NCBI RefSeq assembly: GCF_040546275.1
Contig: NZ_JBEPNO010000009.1
Coordinates: 151,495-215,494, forward strand
Direction of reading: 5' to 3'
Source: Nakamurella sp040546275
GTDB taxonomy: Bacteria > Actinomycetota > Actinomycetes > Mycobacteriales > Nakamurellaceae
DNA: 64,000 nucleotides
The stretch's first letter is position 1. Every line of letters begins with the position of its first letter. Made by a program: the position numbers and the translations under genes. A model generated the notes under the pieces. That model did not search any database. It was not told the origin of the DNA and saw nothing but the letters and a program-made list of their open reading frames with translations. Shown piece by piece: positions 8,206 to 16,729 of this stretch.

Positions 8206-9432
8206 TCAGCCTGCGGCGTGTGTCGCGGGCCGTGGAAGTTCCGAAGGCGCGTCACCGTGGTCCGGGATCGGCAGTCGCTCCCCGCGCTGCAGGGCGGACT
8301 GGTGAGCCACCACGCCGGGCAGCGTGTACCGGGCGGCGACCCAGGCGTTGACCGGGGGCATCGTGCCGTCGACGACGGCGCGGACGAAGTCGTCGACGAG
8401 GAAGTGGTGGCTGCCCTCGTGCCCACTCGGCATGCCCCGGTAGACCTCGGGCAACCGGTCGGCATCGTGCACGGGCGCGTAGCCGGACACGAACGACTCG
8501 CGCAGCTCGGGCGCGATGTGGGCCAGCGACGGGTCGTCCAGGGACATGCTCGGGACGGTGGTCAGTTCCGTCGTCACGTCGTGGACCTCGTGCTTGTCCT
8601 GCCACACGCTCACCGTCGCGAGTTGCTCGAAACTGGCCTCGGTGCCGAAGTAGCGGAACCGGGATTCCCGGATCTGCGAGGGATAGCCCACCCGGCGCAT
8701 CTCGTTGATCCGCATGGCCCCGCCGTTGTCGAGCTCGAAAAGCGCGCTGGCGTTGGAGAAGTCGTTGCCGAACTGGCTGACGTCCTTGTCGAACACGCCG
8801 TCACCCCGCTCGTCGCGGATGCCGATGCAGCTGACGCTGACGGCATGACCTGGAATGGCGCCGAGCACGCCGCCGATGGAGTGGGTCGGGTAGTTCATCG
8901 GCGGGTAGCTGGCGGTCTTCTTCCAGTCGGCCCCACCGCTGTACTGGTACGCGGCGTAGAAGCCGAGGTCCATGTCGTGGACGTAGTCACCCTCGGCGTA
9001 GAAGATCCGCCCGAACGCACCGTCCTGCACCTTCTTCCGCGCGAAGACGGTGGCCGGGTTGTAGTAGCTGGTCTCGCCCATCATGTACGTCAGGCCGGTT
9101 TCCCTGACGGTGTCGATGATCTCGGCGATTTCCTGCTCGGAGATCGCCATCGGGACCGCGGAGTACACGTGCTTGCCGGCGCGAAGGGCCGCAACGACCA
9201 GCGGGCCGTGCGTCCAGCGCTGTGTGAACAGCGCGACCGCGTCGACGTCGGTTTCCAGCATGGCCTCGAAGGAGGCGACCGTCCCGGCCAGGTGTTCACG
9301 TTCGACCAGTTCGGCTGCGCGCTCCGGGAGGAGATCGGTGACCAGCACCCGGCTGACGTCCGGGTGCACGTTGAACAGGGTCGCGAACTGACCGGCGAAC
9401 TGGCCGGCGCCGACGATTCCGAGGGAGATCAT
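8206..9432 (-). CDS. Gfo/Idh/MocA family NAD(P)-dependent oxidoreductase
   Basis: 408 residues. The N-terminal Rossmann fold shows SLGIVGAGQFAGQFA and LVTDLLPERAAELVER. The GKHVYSAVPMAIS segment replaces the usual EKP motif: Ser-Ala-Val-Pro keeps the Pro but lacks the Glu-Lys, so the classic catalytic Lys is missing there. These enzymes oxidise or epimerise sugars with NAD(P). A GAAAGGT ribosome site precedes the ATG. It is the first gene of a two-gene operon with the LacI regulator. The substrate is unknown; the missing EKP Lys means function should not be assumed to be a standard dehydrogenase. Confidence 0.85.
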   Translation of the reverse strand: MISLGIVGAGQFAGQFATLFNVHPDVSRVLVTDLLPERAAELVEREHLAGTVASFEAMLETDVDAVALFTQRWTHGPLVVAALRAGKHVYSAVPMAISEQEIAEIIDTVRETGLTYMMGETSYYNPATVFARKKVQDGAFGRIFYAEGDYVHDMDLGFYAAYQYSGGADWKKTASYPPMNYPTHSIGGVLGAIPGHAVSVSCIGIRDERGDGVFDKDVSQFGNDFSNASALFELDNGGAMRINEMRRVGYPSQIRESRFRYFGTEASFEQLATVSVWQDKHEVHDVTTELTTVPSMSLDDPSLAHIAPELRESFVSGYAPVHDADRLPEVYRGMPSGHEGSHHFLVDDFVRAVVDGTMPPVNAWVAARYTLPGVVAHQSALQRGERLPIPDHGDAPSELPRPATHAAG

Positions 9433-9567
9433 GCTGACCTTTCGAGAGACTTCTGGCCGGCAGCGACGCCGGCCGGGACGCGGTCAGTCTGCCAGAGGAA
9501 TCTACTCGTGACAACTCGCGGATCAGTGCAGGTGCAGGGCCATCGGAATGGATGATGGCCGCAAACG

Positions 9568-10890
9568 CTACTCGTGTAGAGCGGCGTCGTCCGGCGCCTT
9601 CGAGGCAGGCCGACCGCGAGCGGCGAACAGGGTCAGGCCCAAGCCGAAGACCATCACCGTCCACCAGAGCCACGGTCCGGGCCAGGATGCTTGCGACACG
9701 ACCGTGACCACGCCGGTGAGGACCGCGGTCACCAGGAGTCCGCCCCACCACCGGGCGGCCGCGACGAGGGCAACCGCGAGTACCGGCCAGGTGTAGAACG
9801 AGACCATCACCGATTCGAACAGGCAGCGGCCGGCGAGGGCCAGCGCCACCCACCACAGCACCTCCGCGAGCCGGGCCGGACGCCACCGCCCACTGCGCGA
9901 CTGGCCGATGCCCCGCCATCGTCGTCCGATCACCACCCCGAGACCGCAGGCCAGCAGGATGGCGAGAATGCGTCCCGGCCCGGCGGACACCGCGCCGCCG
10001 CCCATCTCCGGGGCGAGGAGCGTCCAGGGGGTCGAGTGATTGGAACTCGACGTGGGAAAGTTAGGTTGATGGGCGACGGCCCGGACGGTGGCCTCCCAGT
10101 TCGCCAGTGCCGCGGCGCCCAGCAACCCAACTCCGGGAACAGCCGCCCGGACCAGAAATCCCACGATCCGACGCACACCTCGACCAGCAGGGAGCGCCGC
10201 CAGCACAATCGGAAGCCCCAGCAGGACAAGGGGTTGCACCGCAACGGCGACCCCGACCAGCCAGGCCGCCCGAGCCGGGCGCGCGTTCGCCATGGCCAGG
10301 ATCGCATAGAGGAGGAAGGCGAGGGCGACGGCGTCCTCCGGATGCCCGAACCGCACCGAGACATTCCACAGTGCAACTACTCCCGCGGCCGCGAGAACCG
10401 CTCGCGACCGGCGGTCGGCACCCAGCCGCTCGGCGATCGCGTCCGCGGCGAACAGCGCGGAGCCGGAGATCGCGATCTGGTACGGCCCGGCCACCAACCA
10501 GGCCGACGGGAACGGGTTCTGCGCGGTCTGGAAGGCCAACCCCAACCCGGCTGCATCGATGACGGCCACCACCGGCACCAGGATCAGGGCGGCCCCTGGA
10601 AAGGTGACCAGGGCGGTGGGCTGCGTGTAGAGGCCGCCCAACTCCAGGTGCCGCAGGCGATCTGCGGCAACGAGCGTCCGCCACAGGTCATGCGGGAGGG
10701 CCCACCCCGCCTGGCCGATCAAGTGTGCACCCCAGGTGCTCGTCACCATGCCGAAGACGATCAGGACGGCGGTGGCGACGAGTGGTGACAGCCGGTTCCG
10801 CCCAGGGAATCCGGCCGGGCTCATTGCCGTCCTCGGCGGTGCGAGTGCGTCGACAGCAGCATGACGGCGCCGGGAGCGTGTTCTGGGCAC
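9568..10890 (-). CDS. Polytopic membrane protein, GT87/mannosyltransferase-like
   Basis: 440 residues with about ten hydrophobic segments (for example LVATAVLIVFGMVTSTWGAH, AALILVPVVAVIDAAGLGLA, WLVGVAVAVQPLVLLGLPIV, WTVMVFGLGLTLF). The pattern, with RFGHPEDAVALAFLLYAILA early on, resembles polyprenyl-phosphate-sugar dependent glycosyltransferases of the GT87/DUF2029 type, which act on the outer face of the membrane. A catalytic Asp cannot be picked with confidence. It stands alone, divergent from the next gene by 85 bp. It could also be a membrane protein of unknown role. Confidence 0.6.
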   Translation of the reverse strand: MPRTRSRRRHAAVDALAPPRTAMSPAGFPGRNRLSPLVATAVLIVFGMVTSTWGAHLIGQAGWALPHDLWRTLVAADRLRHLELGGLYTQPTALVTFPGAALILVPVVAVIDAAGLGLAFQTAQNPFPSAWLVAGPYQIAISGSALFAADAIAERLGADRRSRAVLAAAGVVALWNVSVRFGHPEDAVALAFLLYAILAMANARPARAAWLVGVAVAVQPLVLLGLPIVLAALPAGRGVRRIVGFLVRAAVPGVGLLGAAALANWEATVRAVAHQPNFPTSSSNHSTPWTLLAPEMGGGAVSAGPGRILAILLACGLGVVIGRRWRGIGQSRSGRWRPARLAEVLWWVALALAGRCLFESVMVSFYTWPVLAVALVAAARWWGGLLVTAVLTGVVTVVSQASWPGPWLWWTVMVFGLGLTLFAARGRPASKAPDDAALHE

Positions 10891-10964
10891 CCCCCAAGCC
10901 TATGGCCGGCGTGAGCGGCGGCTGTGACGTGCTGGCCGCCAACCCCAATCCGCTGTCGTCACCG

Positions 10965-10970
10965 TAGGAT
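10965..10970 (+). promoter_or_regulatory. -10 box TAGGAT, leaderless-type
   Basis: TAGGAT ends 5 nt before the GTG at 10976 and 8 nt before the ATG at 10979, fitting transcription that begins at the start codon. Confidence 0.4.
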
Positions 10971-10975
10971 CATCG

Positions 10976-11788
10976 GTGATGACGACTCCGGACCCCCATC
11001 CCGGCGGCCAGGAGGAATTCCGGCGGCGGAGAGCTGGAACAACACTCCCGCCGCTGGCCGACCAGATCGGTTTTCCTGCTTTCGTCGTGATGGCCTGCAC
11101 GATCTCCGTCGGCGTCTGGGCCTGGATCAGCTACGGCCTGGCCGAACCGCATGACTTCCTGCGCTACACCATCATCGACCTCTCTGCGGTTGCCATCGCC
11201 ACCGTCCTGCATACCGTGGCGCGATGGCGCCTGGCCCGCGCTCGGATCAAACGATCGGCGGCCGCCGGCTGGATCGTCTACGTCGGCCCACAGGTGCTCT
11301 GCGGCATCATCTTCCTGATCGTCACACCGGCATCGACCCCCACCGCCTCCTTCTCTGCCGACACCAACATCTACGGCCTGATCCTGGTGGAATCCGTGCT
11401 GCTACCGCTGGTCGCGGCTGCCCTGGTCGCCGTCGTCGTGGTGCTGATCGGTGTGCCGATCAGCTGGCTTCTTCGCGGTATGGGGATCCTGCCGATCCAG
11501 GGCGAGAGCAGCCAGACCGGCGCCTACATGTCCCGCGCCGAGTACCTGGCCGGTGCCGCTCTCCTCACCGCGGTCACCGGCTTTGGCGTCTCCATGTACT
11601 TCGTGTCCCCGAGGGCAGTTGGCGAAAACTCCCGCGGACGCATGGGTCAGCAGTTCGAGGCGCTCGTCACCCTGCGAGGCAATCTCTTCGCGTCGGTCTG
11701 CGTGGTCGTCTGCGTCGCGGTGATCATCGCAATGGTGATCGTCAGCGAACGGGCCCACCGGCGACGCATGGATGCGCCGCCCCACTGA
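10976..11788 (+). CDS. Hypothetical membrane protein with six predicted helices
   Basis: 270 residues, no family recognised. A hydrophilic N-terminus of about 30 residues is followed by six hydrophobic segments (FPAFVVMACTISVGVWAWIS, TIIDLSAVAIATVLHTVARW, GWIVYVGPQVLCGIIFLIVT, ESVLLPLVAAALVAVVVVLI, AEYLAGAALLTAVTGFGVSM, FASVCVVVCVAVIIAMVIVS). A GESSQTGAY loop lies between helices four and five. Start is GTG 10976 or ATG 10979; a TAGGAT box just upstream favours GTG. No partner gene is evident. Confidence 0.7.
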   Translation: MMTTPDPHPGGQEEFRRRRAGTTLPPLADQIGFPAFVVMACTISVGVWAWISYGLAEPHDFLRYTIIDLSAVAIATVLHTVARWRLARARIKRSAAAGWIVYVGPQVLCGIIFLIVTPASTPTASFSADTNIYGLILVESVLLPLVAAALVAVVVVLIGVPISWLLRGMGILPIQGESSQTGAYMSRAEYLAGAALLTAVTGFGVSMYFVSPRAVGENSRGRMGQQFEALVTLRGNLFASVCVVVCVAVIIAMVIVSERAHRRRMDAPPH

Positions 11789-11862
11789 TACGGAGAGGGG
11801 ATGAGTTGGCGATGGCCGGTGGTGGTCGCCCGTCGAGCCGGCCACCACCGCCGGCTGCGCAG

Positions 11863-12672
11863 TCAGCAACCGTCGCTTCCGGGGCGCCGCACGACGTCGG
11901 GGCTCCGGTTCCAGATCGCACGAAGCCAGAGCCCGATGACCGTTTCCCGGAACGCCGAGCTGTACGACGTGTATTCGACGCAGCCTCCCTGGTGCAGTCC
12001 CCCGATCACGCCCGCGACGGCGTTCAAACCGGGCCTGCTGGTGGGGACCAGCATCGGCGAGCCGCTGGTCCCGCCGACGTAACCGTGGCAATCGAACGCC
12101 GAGTAGCCAAGATACACATAGCTTTTCGTTCTGCAACTGATCGGCGCGTCGTTGATACCGGCCGCGTAGGCGGGCACGGTGATGGTGGTGCCGCTCCGCG
12201 GCGCAAGACTGAGCAGGTTGCCGCCGGTCACGGACTGCAGCGAGACGAGATGGCCGCCGCGGACCTGCGGGGCAATCCTTAGCACAGCAAAATCGTCCTG
12301 TGAATTCGCGGTCGCCGTCCATGACGAATCGACGAATGCATTGCTGACGGTCCATACCCCGTAGGGCGTGGCGCCGTTGAGATAGCCCGGCGCGAAGAGG
12401 ACTCCGGCGCCGGTGCCGGAGATGCAGTGAGCTGCCGTCAGGATCAGGTTGCCGGCCGGGCTGCTCACCACCGTTGCGGTGCACCGATGCGCAGCCGTCG
12501 GACCTCCGAAGAACAATGGGCCGACGGTGGGAATGCTGCCGACGTGCCCGGCGACCGGGATGGCTGCCGGGGAAGCTGCTCCCGCCTGCGGAGCACCGGC
12601 CAGCACGACGGAGAGGGCAATTGCCAGAGCCAGCGCCCACGGCTTCGGTCTGCGCGAGCGAGGTGACGTCAT
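11863..12672 (-). CDS. Secreted trypsin-like serine protease
   Basis: 269 residues. A signal peptide (PKPWALALAIALSVVLAGAP, cleavage near AGAA) is followed by a chymotrypsin-fold domain. The triad is visible: His82 in ILTAAHC, Asp127 in SQDDFAVLRI, and Ser203 in GGTSGSPM. Cys pairs (64/83 and around 180/195) could form disulfides. It acts outside the cell and resembles the glutamyl endopeptidase/V8-like group in its small size. It is followed by no visible inhibitor or partner. The convergent upstream membrane gene ends 74 bp away. Confidence 0.88.
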   Translation of the reverse strand: MTSPRSRRPKPWALALAIALSVVLAGAPQAGAASPAAIPVAGHVGSIPTVGPLFFGGPTAAHRCTATVVSSPAGNLILTAAHCISGTGAGVLFAPGYLNGATPYGVWTVSNAFVDSSWTATANSQDDFAVLRIAPQVRGGHLVSLQSVTGGNLLSLAPRSGTTITVPAYAAGINDAPISCRTKSYVYLGYSAFDCHGYVGGTSGSPMLVPTSRPGLNAVAGVIGGLHQGGCVEYTSYSSAFRETVIGLWLRAIWNRSPDVVRRPGSDGC

Positions 12673-12751
12673 CCCGCCAGCATCTCATCACCGGTAGTTA
12701 CTGCGGAGAAGGACATCGTCACACCGCGGCAGGGACCCCCGCCCAGCGACG

Positions 12752-12757
12752 TAGGGT
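12752..12757 (+). promoter_or_regulatory. -10 box TAGGGT, leaderless-type
   Basis: TAGGGT is followed by exactly 6 nt and the GTG start at 12764. No ribosome-binding site fits, so a leaderless message is likely. Confidence 0.45.
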
Positions 12758-12763
12758 CGGCCC

Positions 12764-13588
12764 GTGGACGGAATCGTAGGACCGGACCGGCCCGACAATC
12801 CCGACGGTCAACTCAGGGCCGCCGAGAACGACCGGTCCGTCGGACGCATCTTCAGCTTGACCGACGCCGTTTTTGCGATTGCCATGACGTTGCTGGCCTT
12901 GGATCTGAAGGTGCCGGACGTCGGCGAGCAACCCACCGATTCGGCCCTCCGGCATGCCCTGGGGGCGCAGAGTTCGACCTACGTCGCCTTCCTGCTGAGC
13001 TTCTACGTGATCGCCACCTACTGGCGGCGCCATCACCGACTCATGCGGACCGTCCGGGCGTCGGACCGCGCACTCCTCCGCCGGACGATCCTGCTGTTGC
13101 TCGCGATCAGCGCGATGCCGTTCACTTCGGAGCTGCTCGGCAACTATTCGACCGCCATCGCAGTCACCGTCTACGCGCTGGTCAATGCGCTCGCCCTGGC
13201 CGCTCTTCTGCTCATCGACTACGAATTGGCTGCTCGCGGGCTCTCCACCGATGGCAAGGCCAGTGGCACTGCGCACGAGATGTGGTGCGATTTCGTGGCT
13301 TTCCTCCTCGCCGTCCCGGCGGCCTACCTCATTCCCGGGCACGGGTTGATCGCGCTGATCGGGCTGCTCGTCATCAGCGGTGCGGCCGGACGAATCATTG
13401 GCAGGCGACTCGCGAAACGACCCGCGGCGGCCGGGCCTGCACCTGCCGAGCCCATGGCAAGCCAGCCAACACCGGCGGTCAACCTGTTGCCTCACCAGGA
13501 GACCACTACCGCCGCGGGGCGAAATCGCAGCCGCCGCTTCGGATCTGGATCCGTTGGTATCGATCGACCTCGCCGGCACCGGAGCTGA
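12764..13588 (+). CDS. TMEM175-family (DUF1211) ion channel-like membrane protein
   Basis: 274 residues. Residues about 27-45 read GRIFSLTDAVFAIAMTLLAL, the Phe-Ser-x-x-Asp helix that marks TMEM175 proteins and lines the potassium pore. Six hydrophobic helices follow, including AFLLSFYVIATYWRRHHRLM and TILLLLAISAMPFTSELLG. Bacterial relatives form tetrameric potassium-permeable channels. The last 60 residues are hydrophilic, rich in Pro, Ala and Arg, and look cytoplasmic and disordered. The GTG start is backed by a TAGGGT box 6 nt upstream. The gene runs toward the DUF3817 gene with 31 bp between stops. Confidence 0.85.
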   Translation: MDGIVGPDRPDNPDGQLRAAENDRSVGRIFSLTDAVFAIAMTLLALDLKVPDVGEQPTDSALRHALGAQSSTYVAFLLSFYVIATYWRRHHRLMRTVRASDRALLRRTILLLLAISAMPFTSELLGNYSTAIAVTVYALVNALALAALLLIDYELAARGLSTDGKASGTAHEMWCDFVAFLLAVPAAYLIPGHGLIALIGLLVISGAAGRIIGRRLAKRPAAAGPAPAEPMASQPTPAVNLLPHQETTTAAGRNRSRRFGSGSVGIDRPRRHRS

Positions 13589-13619
13589 CCGGGCGTCAGG
13601 CCTCGTCAGGAGTGACCAC

Positions 13620-14063
13620 TCAGTTGCCGGGACCGGCCACCAAGGCGACGACGGTCAGGGCGGCAACTGCGGCGAGGCCGACGAACAGACCCCGGACCGG
13701 GCGGCCGATCAGCCATCCGGCCACGCGTTCCGGCCAGGAGGCAGCCGGTTCGGTGCGCAGCCGCCAGATCGTGCCGAGTGCACCCTGCCGCTCCGCGCGT
13801 CGGTCGAACCAAAGGGTGAGGAACGGCGGGATCGACGAGAACAGGCCCAGCACCCCGCGTCCCACCGTCCACCGCTGATCGACCCACACCAGCACGGTCG
13901 TCGTGCAGTAGGCGAGAAACACCACGCCGTGCAGCATCCCGAAGACGGTGACTCCGAGGTCGGTCGTCTTCGTCACGTACTTCAGGAACATCCCGACGAG
14001 GAGCAGCCCCCAGGTGATGGCCTCGGCGACGGCGACACGTCGGAACAGCTGCAACGGGTTCAT
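13620..14063 (-). CDS. DUF3817 family small membrane protein
   Basis: 147 residues. RRVAVAEAITWGLLLVGMFL, then KYVTKTTDLGVTVFGMLHGV matches the DUF3817 pattern (conserved Glu in the first helix, GMLHG in the second). A third helix and a terminal helix GLFVGLAAVAALTVVALVAG are present. Function unknown; such proteins occur across actinobacteria. The Met at 14063 begins at the family start and has a TACCTT box 6 nt before it; longer in-frame starts have no support. Confidence 0.82.
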   Translation of the reverse strand: MNPLQLFRRVAVAEAITWGLLLVGMFLKYVTKTTDLGVTVFGMLHGVVFLAYCTTTVLVWVDQRWTVGRGVLGLFSSIPPFLTLWFDRRAERQGALGTIWRLRTEPAASWPERVAGWLIGRPVRGLFVGLAAVAALTVVALVAGPGN

Positions 14064-14069
14064 ACGCCC

Positions 14070-14075
14070 AAGGTA
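14070..14075 (-). promoter_or_regulatory. -10 box TACCTT, leaderless-type
   Basis: On the minus strand TACCTT is followed by 6 nt and the ATG of the DUF3817 gene. Confidence 0.4.
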
Positions 14076-14082
14076 TCGGCCG

Positions 14083-14994
14083 TCAGGGCAGGATGTTGCC
14101 GGCAGCGAGGTAGATCTCGTACCACTCCTCGCGCGTGATGTGGACATCGCCGGCCGCCGCGCACTGGGTGAGTCGATCCAGGTTCATCGTGCCCGTCACC
14201 GGCTGCATCTTCGCTGGGTGTCGCAGCAGCCAGGCGATCGCCATGGTGGTCGACGAGACGTCGTATCGTGCCGAGATCTCGTCGAGCACGCGGTTGAGTT
14301 CGGGGAACTTCTCGTTGCCGAGGAAGACGCCCTCGAAGAACCCGTACTGAAATGGCGACCACGGCTGGATGGTGATGTCGTGGAGCCGGCAGTAGTCCAG
14401 GATGCTGCCGTCGCGGTCGACCGAGCTGTCCCCCAGCATGTTCACGTTGACCCCGGCGGTGATCATCGTCGTGTTGGTGATGCTGAGCTGGAGTTGGTTG
14501 GCCACCAACGGTTGTCGGACCCAGCGTCGGAGAAGTTCGATCTGCATGGGGTTCTGGTTGGAGACGCCGAAATGCTTGACCTTGCCGGTGTTCTCGAGCT
14601 CGTCGAACGCCTCGGCCACCTCCTCCGGCTCCACCAGCGCATCCGGCCGGTGCAGCAGCAGGGCGTCGAGGTGATCGGTGCGCAACCGGCTCAGGATGCC
14701 GTCGACCGACTCGAGGATGTGCTTCTTCGAGAAGTCGAACGCGACTCCCGGCCGGATACCGACCTTGGACTGCAGGATGATCGTGTCGCGCACGGCCGAC
14801 GTCATGCCGATGGCGTCGGCGAAGATCTCCTCGCACCGGCCGTCGCCATAGACATCGGCGTGGTCGAAGAACGTCGCACCGATCTCCACCGCACCCTTGA
14901 CGAACTTCTCCGCCATGTCGGCGTCCAGCGTATTGATGCGCATGCAGCCCACCGCCACGACGGGCACCTCGAGCTTGCTCGACCCCAATGTCAT
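14083..14994 (-). CDS. Aldo/keto reductase
   Basis: 303 residues with the TIM-barrel AKR layout. The tetrad is visible: FFDHADVYG (Asp and Tyr), ILQSKVGIRPG (Lys), DALLLHRPDAL (His). The NADPH site is in ATMAIAWLLRHP. It resembles the YdhF group, which reduces carbonyl compounds with NADPH. The segment SILDYCRLHDITIQPWSPF is also typical of that group. It ends 19 nt before the DUF3817 start, so the two could share a transcript, although the latter has its own -10 box. Confidence 0.9.
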   Translation of the reverse strand: MTLGSSKLEVPVVAVGCMRINTLDADMAEKFVKGAVEIGATFFDHADVYGDGRCEEIFADAIGMTSAVRDTIILQSKVGIRPGVAFDFSKKHILESVDGILSRLRTDHLDALLLHRPDALVEPEEVAEAFDELENTGKVKHFGVSNQNPMQIELLRRWVRQPLVANQLQLSITNTTMITAGVNVNMLGDSSVDRDGSILDYCRLHDITIQPWSPFQYGFFEGVFLGNEKFPELNRVLDEISARYDVSSTTMAIAWLLRHPAKMQPVTGTMNLDRLTQCAAAGDVHITREEWYEIYLAAGNILP

Positions 14995-15039
14995 TGTTCT
15001 GATGCCTACCAGCTAACCAGGCCTGGGACGTCGCGAGTA

Positions 15040-15333
15040 TCAGGCGTCGGTGTAGGCGGTCAGCACCGTCAGCACCGGAGCGCCGGTGAGGATCGAACCC
15101 AGGTTGCTCGCCCCGTCCCCGGCCCGCCAGGCGCGGTAGGCCGCGTCCGCCTCGGCCGAGGCCCAGATCTCGTGGACCACGATGTGCGCCGGGTCGGCGT
15201 TGTCGACCAGGACCTCGACACCCTCGCAGCCGGCGAACGCCCTGGTGTCGGCGAGGATCTCCCGGAGCAACTGGTGCGCACCCGGCAGCGATTCGGGCTT
15301 GAGACGCAGTTCGAGAAGCGCGATGACTGGCAT
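15040..15333 (-). CDS. Antibiotic biosynthesis monooxygenase (ABM/YgiN-like) domain protein
   Basis: 97 residues, the standard size of single-domain ABM proteins. VIALLELRLKPESLPGAHQL and VLVDNADPAHIVVHEIWAS match the dimeric alpha-beta barrel that oxidises quinol-like compounds without a cofactor or serves as a stress enzyme. Met 15333 starts at the family boundary and has a TATGGT box 6 nt upstream. It is divergent from the VOC gene with 70 bp between them. Confidence 0.82.
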   Translation of the reverse strand: MPVIALLELRLKPESLPGAHQLLREILADTRAFAGCEGVEVLVDNADPAHIVVHEIWASAEADAAYRAWRAGDGASNLGSILTGAPVLTVLTAYTDA

Positions 15334-15339
15334 GGCTGC

Positions 15340-15345
15340 ACCATA
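15340..15345 (-). promoter_or_regulatory. -10 box TATGGT, leaderless-type
   Basis: On the minus strand TATGGT is followed by 6 nt and the ATG at 15333. Confidence 0.4.
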
Positions 15346-15403
15346 TCGGTCGGCGTAGGGGCCCGAGATGCCGCTGTCGGTGGTCGGATGCAGGATGAGG
15401 TCC

Positions 15404-16117
15404 ATGACTCGGACCGGACGCTTGGAACTGGCCGCCTTCGACGCCCAGGACACCGAGACCCTCGCGAAGTTCTACGTCGACCTCACCGGTTGGGAGGTGG
15501 TGCGCAACGACGGTGGTTGGATCAACATCAAGACCGGGGACGGTCAGGAGATCGGGCTGCAGCCGTCGGGCGATCACGTCCCGCCGCAGTGGCCGGGGCA
15601 GGAGCACCCTCAGCAGTTCCACCTCGACCTGCTGATCGACGGCTTCCAGGCGGCGGCCGACCGGGCCGTCACCCTCGGGGCCACCCGCCTGGCCGAGGGT
15701 CCGACCTGGATCACCCTGGCTGATCCGGCCGGCCACCCGTTCGACATCTGCCAGCGTGAGGGGGTCGGACCGGTGATGGGTCTCTATGCCGTGACGATCG
15801 ACGCGCCCGACGCCGCAGCCCTGGCCCACTTCTACGCCGACCTGCTCGACATGGAGGTCACTTATGAAGGTGCCGAAGGCGGACTCGTCTCCGGGGAGGG
15901 CAAGAATCTGATGTTCCAGCAGATCAGCGGCTACCACCGACCGCAATGGCCCGATCCGGCCCACCAACAGCAGGCGCACCTCGACATCCTGGCGGACGAC
16001 CTGGATGCAGTCGAGGCGCGGGCGGTCGAACTGGGCGCGACAGTGCTCAAGGGCGGCGGTCAGCAGTTCCGCACGCTCGCGGATCCGGCCGGGCACCCCT
16101 TCGATCTGACCGTCTGA
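15404..16117 (+). CDS. VOC family protein with two glyoxalase-like domains
   Basis: 237 residues made of two similar halves of about 115 residues. Each carries a paired beta-alpha-beta-beta-beta motif with ending LADPAGHPFD (residues about 107-116 and 226-235). Metal-ligand positions look partly kept (HLDLLID and HLDILAD). Such proteins bind or convert small aromatic or thiol compounds; actinobacterial relatives are often annotated as resistance proteins. The ATG at 15404 follows a CAGGAT box by 7 nt. A specific substrate cannot be given. Confidence 0.85.
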   Translation: MTRTGRLELAAFDAQDTETLAKFYVDLTGWEVVRNDGGWINIKTGDGQEIGLQPSGDHVPPQWPGQEHPQQFHLDLLIDGFQAAADRAVTLGATRLAEGPTWITLADPAGHPFDICQREGVGPVMGLYAVTIDAPDAAALAHFYADLLDMEVTYEGAEGGLVSGEGKNLMFQQISGYHRPQWPDPAHQQQAHLDILADDLDAVEARAVELGATVLKGGGQQFRTLADPAGHPFDLTV

Positions 16118-16142
16118 CGACCTGACCGTCTGACGATGCGAT

Positions 16143-16160
16143 TGTGGTGATATCGCCACA
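16143..16160. promoter_or_regulatory. 18-bp near-perfect palindrome
   Basis: TGTGGTGAT followed by ATCGCCACA, one mismatched pair. A half-site ATCRCCACATCG recurs at 16152-16163 and 16226-16237. The position upstream of a broken PIN toxin suggests a leftover antitoxin operator; that is inference. Confidence 0.35.
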
Positions 16161-16251
16161 TCGGTGCGCCGACAATCGATGTGGCTGTTCGACAACATGA
16201 ACACCCACGAGGGAGCCGTGCGGACATCACCACATCGAGGGGAGGCCGAGG

Positions 16252-16592
16252 ACATGGTGCAGGACTCGCCGATTCGCAGCGCCGCGGCCCTGGGTCGTGC
16301 ACTGCGCTCGGCTCGAGGCGGTTCGCGCGGGCGAGATCACCGAAGTTCAGGCACTCGCCCAGCACGAACGTCTCACCGAACTGAAGATGCGGTTGCTGGG
16401 GACCGGACCTCGCGACGGACCGCCTGGAAGTTGGCCCGTGAGCACGGCGTCGACATCTACGACGCGGAGTACCTGGCCGTCACCAAACTCCAGGCCGATG
16501 CGCTCATCACGGTCGACCCCGACCTGGCGGCGAAGGCGCGGACCCTGGTTCCGCCGGCCCCACTGGAGGTACTCACCGAAGATCTGGACTGA
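16252..16592 (+). pseudogene. Broken PIN-domain (VapC-like) toxin gene
   Basis: Two reading frames must be joined to recover one protein. Frame one gives RLEAVRAGEITEVQALAQHE then RLTELKMRLLG; after a G run near 16397-16400 the second frame continues as DRTSRRTAWKLAREHGVDI, then YDAEYLAVTKLQADALITVD. The second part is the C-terminal half of a PIN nuclease, with the typical YDAEYLAVT and LITVDPDLA motifs (acidic ligands). One missing G would explain the break. The N-terminal PIN strand with its first Asp is absent, so this is a 5' truncated remnant or has a second frameshift. A sequencing error at the G run is possible for the visible break but would not restore the missing start. Confidence 0.6.
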
Positions 16593-16729
16593 CCGGCAGA
16601 ACTGAGCCTCGAGACAGTTCAGAAGTTCTTTTGCGAACGGTGTCGACCCGGCCGCCGGCCGTTCGACGCATGGTTGAACGTCCACGTTGAACACGGTTGA
16701 CACCAGTCACCTCGAGCAAGGAGCACATC

